Origin: Burkholderia ubonensis
GTDB taxonomy: Bacteria > Pseudomonadota > Gammaproteobacteria > Burkholderiales > Burkholderiaceae
Assembly (NCBI RefSeq): GCF_902833085.1
Contig: NZ_CADFEB010000012.1
Span: 1 to 64,000 of the forward strand
Direction of reading: 5' to 3'
Length of the DNA stretch: 64,000 bases
Shown: positions 33,986-42,408 of the stretch, one piece after another
Layout of the letters: each line of letters starts with the position of its first letter
Position numbering within the stretch: position 1 is the first letter of the stretch
Notes under the pieces: model-generated
Database searches by the model: none
The model's input: the letters and a program-made list of their open reading frames with translations, nothing else
Told to the model about the DNA's origin: nothing
Made by a program: the position numbers and the translations under genes

Positions 33986-35512
33986 GTGATCAAAAAATTC
34001 ATCCGCAAGCTGCTCGGCCAGGACGACGCCGCGCAAACGCCTTCCGCCCCGGCTGCCGTTGCCGAAGCGGCCCCCGCTCCGCGCGCCGCGAAGGGCGCCC
34101 GCGGCAGCACCGCGAAGAAACCGCGCGGCAACCACGAGCCGACCGTCGTGCCGGCCAGCGTGCACGGCATCGATCCGTCGCTGATCTCGAAGAACGCGGT
34201 GCGCGTGACCGACACGCTGCAACAGGCGGGCTTCCGTGCGTTCATCGTCGGCGGCGCGGTCCGCGACCTGCTGCTCGGCATCGCGCCGAAGGACTTCGAC
34301 GTCGCGACCGACGCGACGCCGACCGAGGTCCAGCGCCTGTTCCGCCGCGCGCGCCTGATCGGCCGCCGCTTCCAGATCGTCCACGTGCAGTTCGGCCAGG
34401 AGCTGATCGAGGTGTCGACGTTCCGCGCGCTCGTCGATCCGCCCCCTGCCGAGGCCGAGCCGCCGAAGCGCCTGAAGCGCGACGAACTCGACCGCCGTAC
34501 GCACGCGGTCGACGCGAGCGGCCGCGTGCTGCGCGACAACGTGTGGGGCGAACAGCACGAGGACGCCGCGCGCCGCGACTTCACGATCAACGCGATGTAC
34601 TACGACCCGTCGACGCAGACGGTGCTCGACTACCACGACGGGATGGCCGACGTGCGCGCCCGCCTGCTGCGGATGATCGGCGACCCGGCCACGCGCTATC
34701 GCGAGGATCCGGTGCGCATGCTGCGCGTGGTGCGCTTCGCGGCGAAGCTCGGCTTCGACATCGAGCCGCATACGCGCGAGCCGATCAACGCGCTCGCCGA
34801 CCTGATCAACAACGTGCCGGCCGCGCGCCTGTTCGACGAGATGCTGAAGCTGCTGCTGTCCGGCCACGCGCTCGCGTGCCTGAAGCAGCTGCGCAGCGAA
34901 GGCCTGCACCACGGGCTGCTGCCGCTCCTCGACGTCGTGCTCGAACAGCCGCAGGGCGAGAAGTTCATCACGCTCGCGCTGAACAACACCGACGCGCGCG
35001 TGCGGGCCGGCAAGCCGGTGTCGCCGGGCTTCCTGTTCGCGACGCTGCTGTGGCACGACATGCGCCAGCGCTTCGAGCAGTACACGGCCGACGGCGAGTT
35101 CCCGGTGCCCGCGCTGCATCGCGCGATGGACGACGTGCTCGACATGCAGACCGAGAAGCTCGCGATCCACAAGCGCTACTCGGCCGACATGCGCGAGATC
35201 TGGGGCCTGCAGCTGCGCCTCGAGAAGCGCTCCGGCCGCAGCGCGCTGCGCCTGCTGGAACACCAAAGATTCAGAGCGGGGTATGATTTCCTCCTGTTAC
35301 GCTGCGAATCCGGCGAGCTGGATCCGGCCGTCGGGCAGTGGTGGACGGATTTCATCGAGGGCGACGCGGCCGCGCGCGACGCATTGCTCACGCAGGGCGG
35401 AGCCAAGGAGAAATCGCCCCGCAAGCGGCGCCGCCGCGGCGGCGCGAAGAACCGCAAGGGCACCGAAGGCGCAGAACAGGCGTCGGACGGCCCGGCCGGT
35501 TCCGACGACTGA
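33986..35512 (+). CDS. pcnB: Poly(A) polymerase I PcnB
   Basis: 508 aa from GTG 33986. Adds 3' poly(A) tails that mark RNA for decay and controls some plasmid copy numbers. The nucleotidyltransferase head reads FIVGGAVRDLLLGIAPKDFDVATDATP, then RRDFTINAMYYDP and the RNA-binding region GDPATRYREDPVRMLRVVRFAAKL. A basic tail (KSPRKRRRRGGAKNRK) follows, similar to the E. coli enzyme. An Ala/Pro-rich N-terminal extension (about 15-50) precedes the head. Confidence 0.95.
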   Translation: MIKKFIRKLLGQDDAAQTPSAPAAVAEAAPAPRAAKGARGSTAKKPRGNHEPTVVPASVHGIDPSLISKNAVRVTDTLQQAGFRAFIVGGAVRDLLLGIAPKDFDVATDATPTEVQRLFRRARLIGRRFQIVHVQFGQELIEVSTFRALVDPPPAEAEPPKRLKRDELDRRTHAVDASGRVLRDNVWGEQHEDAARRDFTINAMYYDPSTQTVLDYHDGMADVRARLLRMIGDPATRYREDPVRMLRVVRFAAKLGFDIEPHTREPINALADLINNVPAARLFDEMLKLLLSGHALACLKQLRSEGLHHGLLPLLDVVLEQPQGEKFITLALNNTDARVRAGKPVSPGFLFATLLWHDMRQRFEQYTADGEFPVPALHRAMDDVLDMQTEKLAIHKRYSADMREIWGLQLRLEKRSGRSALRLLEHQRFRAGYDFLLLRCESGELDPAVGQWWTDFIEGDAAARDALLTQGGAKEKSPRKRRRRGGAKNRKGTEGAEQASDGPAGSDD

Positions 35513-35545
35513 CGCGCGCCGGCGAACGACGTAGGAAGTGATGCC

Positions 35546-36091
35546 ATGACGGTTGCATATCTCGGACTGGGGGCGAATCTCGGCGATGCGCGCCAGACCT
35601 TGAAGGACGCGGTGGTATGCCTCGCCCAGCAGCGCACGGTCGCCGTGCTCGACAAGTCGAGCCTGTATCGCACGGCCCCGGTCGACGCCGGGGGCGACGA
35701 CTACTACAACTGCGCGGTCAAGATCGACACGACGCTCGCCGCGCGCGAGCTGCTCGCCCTCTGCCAGAAGATCGAACATCACTTCGGGCGCGAGCGTCCG
35801 TACCGCAACGCGCCCCGCACGCTCGACATCGACATCCTGCTGTACGGCGTCGACTCGATCGACGAACCTGACCTGATCGTGCCGCACCCGCGCCTGACCG
35901 ACCGCGCGTTCGCGCTCGTGCCGCTCGTCGAACTCGATCCGGCGCTCCACATCCCGGCGCGCGGCCGCGCCGAGGCATTTCTCGCCGCGGTCGCGAGCCA
36001 GCGCATCGAGAAGGTCCAGACCTGCAAGTGCCTGATGCAGAAAGCGCTCGCCGCTGCCGACGACGGCGCCGACAAGAACCCCTGCCGATGA
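35546..36091 (+). CDS. folK: Hydroxymethyldihydropterin pyrophosphokinase FolK
   Basis: 181 aa. Transfers pyrophosphate from ATP to 6-hydroxymethyl-dihydropterin in folate synthesis. Begins MTVAYLGLGANLGDARQTL and contains YYNCAVKIDT and RPYRNAPRTLDIDILLYG, the standard FolK motifs. The C-terminus is some 20 residues longer than E. coli FolK. The ATG follows AGGAAGTG. The stop overlaps the next gene as ATGA. Confidence 0.96.
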   Translation: MTVAYLGLGANLGDARQTLKDAVVCLAQQRTVAVLDKSSLYRTAPVDAGGDDYYNCAVKIDTTLAARELLALCQKIEHHFGRERPYRNAPRTLDIDILLYGVDSIDEPDLIVPHPRLTDRAFALVPLVELDPALHIPARGRAEAFLAAVASQRIEKVQTCKCLMQKALAAADDGADKNPCR

Positions 36092-36774
36092 ACCCGACAC
36101 CGCTGACCGTCACCGCGCCGGACCTGCGCGCGCCGCACCGCTATCTCGTGATCGAAGGCCCGATCGGCGTCGGCAAGACGACGCTGGCCCGCCTGCTCGC
36201 CGAGCGCTGGTCGATGCAGACGCTGCTCGAGCGCCCGCAGGACAATCCGTTTCTCGAGCGCTTCTATCGCGACACCGCGCGCTATGCGCTGCCGGCGCAG
36301 CTGGCGTTCGCGCTGCAGCGCGCGCAGCAGGCGCGCGAACTGAGCGCGGCGCTGGACACGGGCCGGCCGGTCGTCGCCGATTTCATGCCGCAGAAGAACG
36401 AGATCTTCGCGCGGCTGAACCTGCCGGACGACGAGTGGCAGCTCTATCGCGCGCTCGCGGCGCACGTCGACGCGCCCCGGGCGAGCACGCCCGATCTCGT
36501 CGTCTACCTGCAGGCGAGCCCCGAGGTGCTGTTCGCGCGGATCCAGAAGCGCGGCCTGCCGATGGAGCTGCAGATCAGCGACGCCTACCTGCGCGCGCTC
36601 GTCGACGCGTACAACGAATTCTTCTATCACTACGACCGCTCGCCGGTGCTGACGGTCGCCGCGGAACACCTGAATCCGCTGGACTCCCCCGAGGATCTCG
36701 CATTGCTGGTCGAGCACATCGCAACGATGCGCGGCCGCAAGGAATTCTTCGTCAAGGGCGAGACGACGCGCTGA
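36088..36774 (+). CDS. Deoxynucleoside kinase (dGK/dCK family)
   Basis: 228 aa. P-loop GPIGVGKT (24-31), the substrate-binding region ERPQDNPFLERFYRD, the DRS/ERS-like ADFMPQKNEIFA, and the lid YLQASPEVLFARIQKRG. This is the bacterial deoxyadenosine/deoxyguanosine kinase type used in salvage. It is widely found between folK and panB in beta-proteobacteria, as here. Confidence 0.9.
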   Translation: MNPTPLTVTAPDLRAPHRYLVIEGPIGVGKTTLARLLAERWSMQTLLERPQDNPFLERFYRDTARYALPAQLAFALQRAQQARELSAALDTGRPVVADFMPQKNEIFARLNLPDDEWQLYRALAAHVDAPRASTPDLVVYLQASPEVLFARIQKRGLPMELQISDAYLRALVDAYNEFFYHYDRSPVLTVAAEHLNPLDSPEDLALLVEHIATMRGRKEFFVKGETTR

Positions 36775-36815
36775 CGCGTCTCGCCGCTGTTTTTACCCAT
36801 CGATCCGGATTTCCC

Positions 36816-37631
36816 ATGACCTATCTCCAGGAATCGAGCCGGCCCGCCGTGACCGTGCCGAAACTGCAGGCGATGCGCGACGCCGGCGAGAAGATCGCGA
36901 TGCTGACCTGCTACGACGCGAGCTTCGCCGCGCTGCTCGACCGCGCGGGCGTCGACGTCCTGCTGATCGGCGATTCGCTCGGCAACGTGCTGCAAGGCCA
37001 CACCACCACCCTGCCCGTCACGCTCGACGACATCGCGTATCACACCGCCTGCGTCGCACGCGCGCAGCCGCGCACGCTGATCGTCGCGGACCTGCCGTTC
37101 GGCACGTACGGCACGCCCGCCGACGCGTTCGAGAGTTCGGTCAAGCTGATGCGCGCCGGCGCGCAGATGGTCAAGCTCGAAGGCGGCGAATGGCTCGCCG
37201 ACACCGTGCGCTTCCTGGTCGAGCGCGCGGTGCCGGTGTGCGCGCACGTCGGCCTGACGCCGCAGTCGGTGCATGCGTTCGGCGGCTTCAAGGTGCAGGG
37301 CAAGACCGAAGCCGGCGCCGCGCAACTGCTGCGCGACGCGCGCGCGATCGAGGACGCGGGCGCGCAGCTCGTGGTGCTCGAGGCCGTGCCGACGCTCGTC
37401 GCGTCCGAGGTCACGCACATGCTGCGCATTCCGACGATCGGCATCGGCGCGGGTGTGGACTGCTCGGGCCAGGTGCTGGTGCTGCACGACATGCTCGGCA
37501 TCTTCCCCGGCAAGCGGCCGCGCTTCGTCAAGGACTTCATGCAGGGCCAGCCGAATATTCAGGCGGCGGTCGAAGCGTATGTGCGCGCGGTGAAGGACGG
37601 TTCGTTCCCGGGGGCGGAGCATACGTTCTGA
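36816..37631 (+). CDS. panB: 3-methyl-2-oxobutanoate hydroxymethyltransferase PanB
   Basis: First committed step of pantothenate synthesis, using methylene-THF. The 271-aa product includes IAMLTCYDASFAALLDRAG, LLIGDSLGNVLQGHTTTLPV, ADLPFGTYG, KLEGGEW and HVGLTPQSVHAFGGFKVQGK, all PanB signatures. The THF dependence fits its proximity to folK. Confidence 0.97.
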   Translation: MTYLQESSRPAVTVPKLQAMRDAGEKIAMLTCYDASFAALLDRAGVDVLLIGDSLGNVLQGHTTTLPVTLDDIAYHTACVARAQPRTLIVADLPFGTYGTPADAFESSVKLMRAGAQMVKLEGGEWLADTVRFLVERAVPVCAHVGLTPQSVHAFGGFKVQGKTEAGAAQLLRDARAIEDAGAQLVVLEAVPTLVASEVTHMLRIPTIGIGAGVDCSGQVLVLHDMLGIFPGKRPRFVKDFMQGQPNIQAAVEAYVRAVKDGSFPGAEHTF

Positions 37632-37790
37632 TTCGCGGATGAGGCGGCGGCGGGGTGCGAAGGCAATGGTCGCCACCCTGTCGACAAAACCCGTCATGTC
37701 ATAGGACAGCGCTTAATTTCAAACGAGTCCCATATCCGCGCGCGTTCATTACTGGAACCATTGCACCTTCCTCATTCGAAGGAGGTGAAA

Positions 37791-38171
37791 ATGGCACATG
37801 TATACGAAGACGCAGCCAAACTACCGGGCGACCCACTGCAAGGCGACGGTGAATGCGTCGCGCTTGTGAAGGCCCATACCAGAGTGGGTCCAACCTCGGC
37901 TTGGCGACCGGAAAAAACCGTCAAAGGCGATTCGAGCATTAGTCCGGGCACGGTCATCGCAACCTTCGAGAACGAACGTTATCCGAACAAATCGCATGGC
38001 AACCATGCGGCGTTCTATCTGGGTCAAGATTCGACAGGCATCTATGTCGCCGAACAATGGCGCAGCCTCTCGAAAATCCAGAAACGGCACATCCGGTTCA
38101 AGGGCAAGGATAGGAACGGTCGCTACATCGACCCGAGCAACAACGCCGATGCCTTCTCGGTGGTGAGATAA
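37791..38171 (+). CDS. BPSL0067-family putative T6SS amidase effector (Tae2-like)
   Basis: 126 aa. Cys22 in GDGECVALVKAHT and His in SHGNHAAFYLG (about residue 71) form the Cys-His pair of NlpC/P60-like peptidoglycan amidases. It has no signal peptide, as expected for cargo delivered by T6SS. The family is named after B. pseudomallei BPSL0067; I recall the Burkholderia Tae2 amidases belonging to this group, but could not check. A strong site GGAGGTG precedes ATG 37791. Two secreted STY0301-family genes follow at 2 bp and 0 bp, consistent with immunity. Confidence 0.8.
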   Translation: MAHVYEDAAKLPGDPLQGDGECVALVKAHTRVGPTSAWRPEKTVKGDSSISPGTVIATFENERYPNKSHGNHAAFYLGQDSTGIYVAEQWRSLSKIQKRHIRFKGKDRNGRYIDPSNNADAFSVVR

Positions 38172-38173
38172 CG

Positions 38174-38626
38174 ATGGCACGCCCGCTTGTTCCACTCGAT
38201 GCGGCGCTCGCCGCGCTGCTGACAGCCGCGTGCCTATCGTCGGCGCACGCCACCTCGACACAGCTCCAATGTCCGGCTCGCCTGCCGGTTTCACAGACGA
38301 TCGACAGTCCCGCACCCAACGGCTGGCGAACCTACGATTCGCAGCAAGCGCATCCGCTGATCAGCGTGTCGTTTTGGTCCGGCCCTCCCGATCAACTGAC
38401 CATGCTCGCTCCATCGAGCGGCGTCAAACAACGCGACACGCTCATCAACACCTGGGCACTCGCCGCAGCCGAAACCGATTACTGGATCAGTTGCAACTAC
38501 TTCGACACGGCCGCCATCATCGCGCGTCCGCTCGGCACTGCCGCGCGAACCTGCACGGTCCGTTACGACGCGAAGCGAACGCCGCCGAAGATGATCGACT
38601 GGTACTGCACGCCGCCGGCGCGCTAA
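38174..38626 (+). CDS. STY0301-family periplasmic protein, putative immunity 1
   Basis: 150 aa with an N-terminal signal peptide (cleavage near SAHA/TST, about residue 26). The mature part has four or more Cys (CPARLP, SCNY, ARTCTVRY, WYCTPP) that could form disulfides. The pattern CPARLPVSQTIDSPAPNGW...SVSFWSGPPDQ is shared with the next gene. S. Typhi STY0301 lies in the SPI-6 T6SS region, supporting an immunity role against a periplasmic amidase. The pairing is inferred. Confidence 0.75.
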   Translation: MARPLVPLDAALAALLTAACLSSAHATSTQLQCPARLPVSQTIDSPAPNGWRTYDSQQAHPLISVSFWSGPPDQLTMLAPSSGVKQRDTLINTWALAAAETDYWISCNYFDTAAIIARPLGTAARTCTVRYDAKRTPPKMIDWYCTPPAR

Positions 38627-39067
38627 ATGATGACGATCCCTCGTCGAACACGGTCCGCGCTGATCGCAATCGTTGCGATCATGTGCGGCACCTCCGTCGC
38701 GTCCGCCGCAACGACAGATTGCCCCGCGCGCCTTGCCGTCACCCAACTGCTCGACGGCCAACCGCCCGATGGCTGGAAAAACTTCGACACGCGGCGCACG
38801 TATCCGCTTGCAGGCGTCACCTTCTGGTCGGGGCCGCCGGATCGGATAACGTCGTTGTTGCCAAACCGCTCGCGCTCTGGGCCCAAAAGCGATACTTATA
38901 TCTGGTCGCTGGCCGAAGATCGTGAGGACTACTGGGTCTCGTGTGACTACGGCAATACGAGCGTCGTAATCGCACGGCCGCTCGGCAAACATGCGCAGAC
39001 TTGCGTCGTGAGCTACGAACGAGGGCGCCCCATCGTACAAAGCTGGCGATGTACACCTCGGAAGTAG
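38627..39067 (+). CDS. STY0301-family periplasmic protein, putative immunity 2
   Basis: 146 aa, a paralogue of the preceding gene with no gap between stop and ATG. Signal peptide (cleavage near SASA/ATT), then CPARLAVTQLLDGQPPDGW, GVTFWSGPPDRITSL, WVSCDYGNTSVVIARPLGKHAQTCVVSY and WRCTP. Tandem duplication with divergence suggests either protection against two amidase variants or decay of one copy; both frames are intact. Confidence 0.75.
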   Translation: MMTIPRRTRSALIAIVAIMCGTSVASAATTDCPARLAVTQLLDGQPPDGWKNFDTRRTYPLAGVTFWSGPPDRITSLLPNRSRSGPKSDTYIWSLAEDREDYWVSCDYGNTSVVIARPLGKHAQTCVVSYERGRPIVQSWRCTPRK

Positions 39068-39074
39068 CCTACGT

Positions 39075-41003
39075 TCAGGCCGGTGTGCAGCCGCGAATCA
39101 GCCGCGCTGCCATCGGCCCGCGCAACGCATTGCAGATCATCAACTCATCCGCGTTCAGCACATCGTCGAGCGTCAGCACACGCTCTTTGGCGCCTACTGC
39201 CGGATCGTCGAGCAGCACACCGCGCATCACGCCGGGCAGCACGCCGCACGACAATGGTGGCGTCACCCATCGACCGTCGAGCTTCACGAACACGTTCGAG
39301 CGCCCGCCTTCCGTCACCTCGCCGCGCTCGTTCACGAACAGCATGTCGAACCCGCCGAGCGCCTCCGCCGCCTGCCACGCGCGGTCGTATTCGGCGCGGC
39401 GCGTGGTCTTGTGCAGCAGCAGCGCGTCGTCGGTGTGGGTCGGCGCGAAACCGTGCGCGGAGGCCAGCAGCACGCCGACGGGCCCCGCCGGCAGCGGCTT
39501 GAGCGGCGCCGCGACGATCTCGATCGTGCCGTCCTTCGCCAGCGCGAGCTTCATCCGGTACGCGCCGTCGCCGTCGAGCGCCGCGCAGCGTGCGTCGATC
39601 TCGCTGCGTAGCGTGTCAGCGTCGAAGCGGAAGCCGAACGCATCCGCGCTGCGTTGCAGCCGCGCGAGATGGCGTTCGAGATGGTGGATGCCGTCCGCCC
39701 GCGTGGCGGCCGTCGTTTCGAACAACTGAAAGCCGGGATCGGCGTCCGTCAGGAATCGCGCTTTCAATTCGCACTCCGCATATTCGTCGGCCGCGACGCT
39801 GTCGAGCACGATGCCCGCGCCGACGCCCATCGTGCCGCGTCGCCGGCCGGCTGCCGCGGTGGCGGTGCCCGTGCCGTCCGTGTCGTTGCCGACGCCGTCC
39901 GGATCGAGCGTCAGCGTCCGAATCGCGACCGACAGGCAGAAATCGCCACAGCCAGCCGCCGCGCCGTGCAACGCCTCGCCCGCGTCTTCCTTCGGTGCGT
40001 CGAGCCAGCCAATCGCACCCGTATAGAGCCCGCGCGGCGTCGACTCGATCGCATCGATCAACTGCATCGTCTTGTACTTCGGCGCGCCCGTGATCGATCC
40101 GCAAGGAAACAGCGCGCGCAGCATCTGCGCGAACGTCGTGCCGTCGCGCCAGCCGGCTTCGACGGTCGACGTCATCTGCCACACCGACGCATACGGCTCG
40201 ACCGAGAACAACGCCGGCACCTTGACCGTCCCCGTGCGCGCGATCCGCGACAGATCGTTGCGCAGCAGGTCGACGATCATCACGTTCTCGGCGCGGTTCT
40301 TCGGGTCGTTCGCGAGGAATGCCGCTGCCTCGGCGTCGCGTTGCGGATCGCCCGAACGCGGCGCGGTGCCCTTCATCGGCCGGGCGCGCAGCACGTCGCC
40401 GTGCCGCTCGACGAACAGCTCCGGCGAGCACGACACGACCCACGCGCCGTCCGGCAGCGCGATCAGCGCGCCATAGCGCACCGGCTGGCGCGCGCGCAGG
40501 CGCCGGTACAGCGCGAGCGGCGCGCCGAACGCGTCGAAATGCAGCCGGTACGTGTAGTTGACCTGATACGAGTCGCCCGCGCGCAGCGCGTCGTGCACCG
40601 CGGCGATCGCCGCATCGAACGCGTCGCGCGTCACGCTCTTCGTCACGTGCGCGACGCCCGCGATCGACGGCGACGCCGCGCCGCCGTCGCGCTGCGCGAG
40701 CCACGCATCGACCTCGTCGCGCGACAGGCGCTCGCAGCGCGCAAACAGCAAAAAGCGCAGCGGGGCCTCGCCCGGCTGCGCCCATTGCAGGTTGCGCCCG
40801 AATTCATAGTCGCCGACCACGACCGCGTGCAGCCCGTCGCGCAGATCCTGCGCAAGCGCCGCATCGATCGCGTCGAGCTGCGCGGGATCGGCGCACACCC
40901 GCTCGCGCACGAAGCCCGTATACAAGCGACTCGATCGCGCGGACGCGGTCGAGTCGCAATCGTCCAAGAGCGCGAACGACGCGCTCTCGCTGCCTTCAGT
41001 CAT
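39075..41003 (-). CDS. pabB: Fused aminodeoxychorismate synthase component I and lyase (PabB-PabC)
   Basis: 642 aa. Residues about 75-410 are the chorismate-binding PabB enzyme (SYQVNYTYRLHF, SPELFVERHGDVLRARPMKGT, NVMIVDLLRNDLSRIA, LFPCGSITGAPKYKTMQLI). Residues about 430-640 are a class IV PLP aminotransferase-like PabC lyase (FQLFETTAA, LLHKTTRRAEYD, FVNERGEVTEGGRSNVFV, GVLPGVMRGVLL). One polypeptide would thus make 4-aminobenzoate from chorismate once PabA supplies ammonia. It starts 4 bp after dnaJ on the same strand. Confidence 0.93.
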   Translation of the reverse strand: MTEGSESASFALLDDCDSTASARSSRLYTGFVRERVCADPAQLDAIDAALAQDLRDGLHAVVVGDYEFGRNLQWAQPGEAPLRFLLFARCERLSRDEVDAWLAQRDGGAASPSIAGVAHVTKSVTRDAFDAAIAAVHDALRAGDSYQVNYTYRLHFDAFGAPLALYRRLRARQPVRYGALIALPDGAWVVSCSPELFVERHGDVLRARPMKGTAPRSGDPQRDAEAAAFLANDPKNRAENVMIVDLLRNDLSRIARTGTVKVPALFSVEPYASVWQMTSTVEAGWRDGTTFAQMLRALFPCGSITGAPKYKTMQLIDAIESTPRGLYTGAIGWLDAPKEDAGEALHGAAAGCGDFCLSVAIRTLTLDPDGVGNDTDGTGTATAAAGRRRGTMGVGAGIVLDSVAADEYAECELKARFLTDADPGFQLFETTAATRADGIHHLERHLARLQRSADAFGFRFDADTLRSEIDARCAALDGDGAYRMKLALAKDGTIEIVAAPLKPLPAGPVGVLLASAHGFAPTHTDDALLLHKTTRRAEYDRAWQAAEALGGFDMLFVNERGEVTEGGRSNVFVKLDGRWVTPPLSCGVLPGVMRGVLLDDPAVGAKERVLTLDDVLNADELMICNALRGPMAARLIRGCTPA

Positions 41004-41007
41004 GCCG

Positions 41008-42141
41008 TTACTCGAAGAAGCTCTTCACCCGGTCGAACCAGCTCTTGCTCTGCGGGCTGTGGCGCGCGCCGCCTTCGGCCAGCGATTTCTCGAACTGCTT
41101 GAGCAGATCGCGCTGCTGCTCGGTCAGCTTCACCGGCGTCTCGACCTGCACGTGCACGTAAAGATCGCCCGCGATGCTCGAACGCAGCCCCTTGATGCCC
41201 TTGCCGCGCAGGCGGAACGTCTTGCCCGACTGCGTGCCTTCCGGCACCGGGAACGTCGCGCGGCCGGCCAGCGTCGGCACCTCGATCTCGCCGCCGAGCG
41301 CGGCGGTCGTGAACGGAATCGGCATCTGGCAATGCAGGTCGTCGCCGTCACGCTCGAACACCGAGTGCGGCTTGATGTGGATCTCAACGTACAGGTCGCC
41401 CGGCGGCCCGCCGTTGATGCCCGGCTCGCCGTTGCCGGCCGAGCGGATCCGCATGCCGTCGTCGATCCCCGCCGGAATCTTCACTTCGAGCGTCTTGGTT
41501 TCCTTCACCTTGCCCGACCCGTGGCAATGCGCGCACGGCTCGGGAATGTAGGTGCCGCTGCCGTGGCATTTCGGGCAGGTCTGCTGGATGCTGAAGAAGC
41601 CCTGCGACATCCGCACCGTGCCCTGGCCGTGACAGGTCGGGCAGGTCTCGGGCTTGGTGCCCGGCTTCGCGCCCGAACCGTGGCAGATCTCGCACGACAC
41701 CCAGCTCGGCACGCGGATCTGCGTGTCGTAGCCGTGCGCGGCCTGCTCGAGCGTGATTTCCATGCTGTAGCGAAGGTCCGCGCCGCGATACACCTGCGGA
41801 CCGCCCCGGCCGCCGCGGCCACCCGCCGCCGCCTGGCCGAAAATGTCGCCGAAGATGTCGCCGAACGCGTCGGCAAAGCCGCCGAAGCCCTGTGCGCCCG
41901 CACCGCCCATGTTCGGATCGACGCCCGCGTGGCCGTACTGGTCGTACGCGGCCCGCTTCTGGCTGTCCGACAGCATTTCGTAGGCTTCCTTCGCCTCCTT
42001 GAAATGCTCTTCCGCATCCTTGCTGTCCGGATTGCGGTCAGGGTGATACTTCATCGCAAGCTTGCGATATGCCTTCTTGATTTCGTCGTCGCTCGCATTC
42101 TTCGCGACGCCCAGAACCTCGTAGTAATCCCGTTTCGCCAT
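41008..42141 (-). CDS. dnaJ: Chaperone co-factor DnaJ
   Basis: 377 aa. J-domain (1-70) with H33-P34-D35, a Gly/Phe region (about 75-120), a zinc-binding domain with four CxxCxGxG repeats (CEICHGSG, CPTCHGQG, CPKCHGSG, CAHCHGSG), and the C-terminal substrate-binding domains. Stimulates DnaK ATPase and hands over unfolded clients. It is 267 bp downstream of dnaK. Confidence 0.97.
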   Translation of the reverse strand: MAKRDYYEVLGVAKNASDDEIKKAYRKLAMKYHPDRNPDSKDAEEHFKEAKEAYEMLSDSQKRAAYDQYGHAGVDPNMGGAGAQGFGGFADAFGDIFGDIFGQAAAGGRGGRGGPQVYRGADLRYSMEITLEQAAHGYDTQIRVPSWVSCEICHGSGAKPGTKPETCPTCHGQGTVRMSQGFFSIQQTCPKCHGSGTYIPEPCAHCHGSGKVKETKTLEVKIPAGIDDGMRIRSAGNGEPGINGGPPGDLYVEIHIKPHSVFERDGDDLHCQMPIPFTTAALGGEIEVPTLAGRATFPVPEGTQSGKTFRLRGKGIKGLRSSIAGDLYVHVQVETPVKLTEQQRDLLKQFEKSLAEGGARHSPQSKSWFDRVKSFFE

Positions 42142-42355
42142 ATCGATTCACTGCCGCCACGCCTGATGCACGCAACGGCTCCTTTCGCCTGCAGTAAAGT
42201 CTCGCGACTCGTCTGGCGTTGCGGCGCGCCGTCCGTGGACGGCGTGCGCAGCGCCCGCCAAAAAACAAATGTGCCCGGAGGGCCGCGAAGCCCGCCAGGC
42301 GTAGAGTCGATCCGGCCATCCGGAAGGAAAGACAGACCGCTTTTCAGTCACTTGT

Positions 42356-42391
42356 CAGCCGCGCCGCGCGCGGTTCGCGCGCGGCGTGCGG
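42356..42391. repeat. GC-rich hairpin between dnaK and dnaJ
   Basis: An inverted repeat built of CGCCGCGCGCG and CGCGCGCGGCG around a short GTT-containing loop. No T run follows on the minus strand, so it is more likely an RNA-stability or processing hairpin that sets the dnaK/dnaJ ratio than a full terminator. Confidence 0.5.
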
Positions 42392-42408
42392 TGCTGTTGC
42401 AACCCGGC

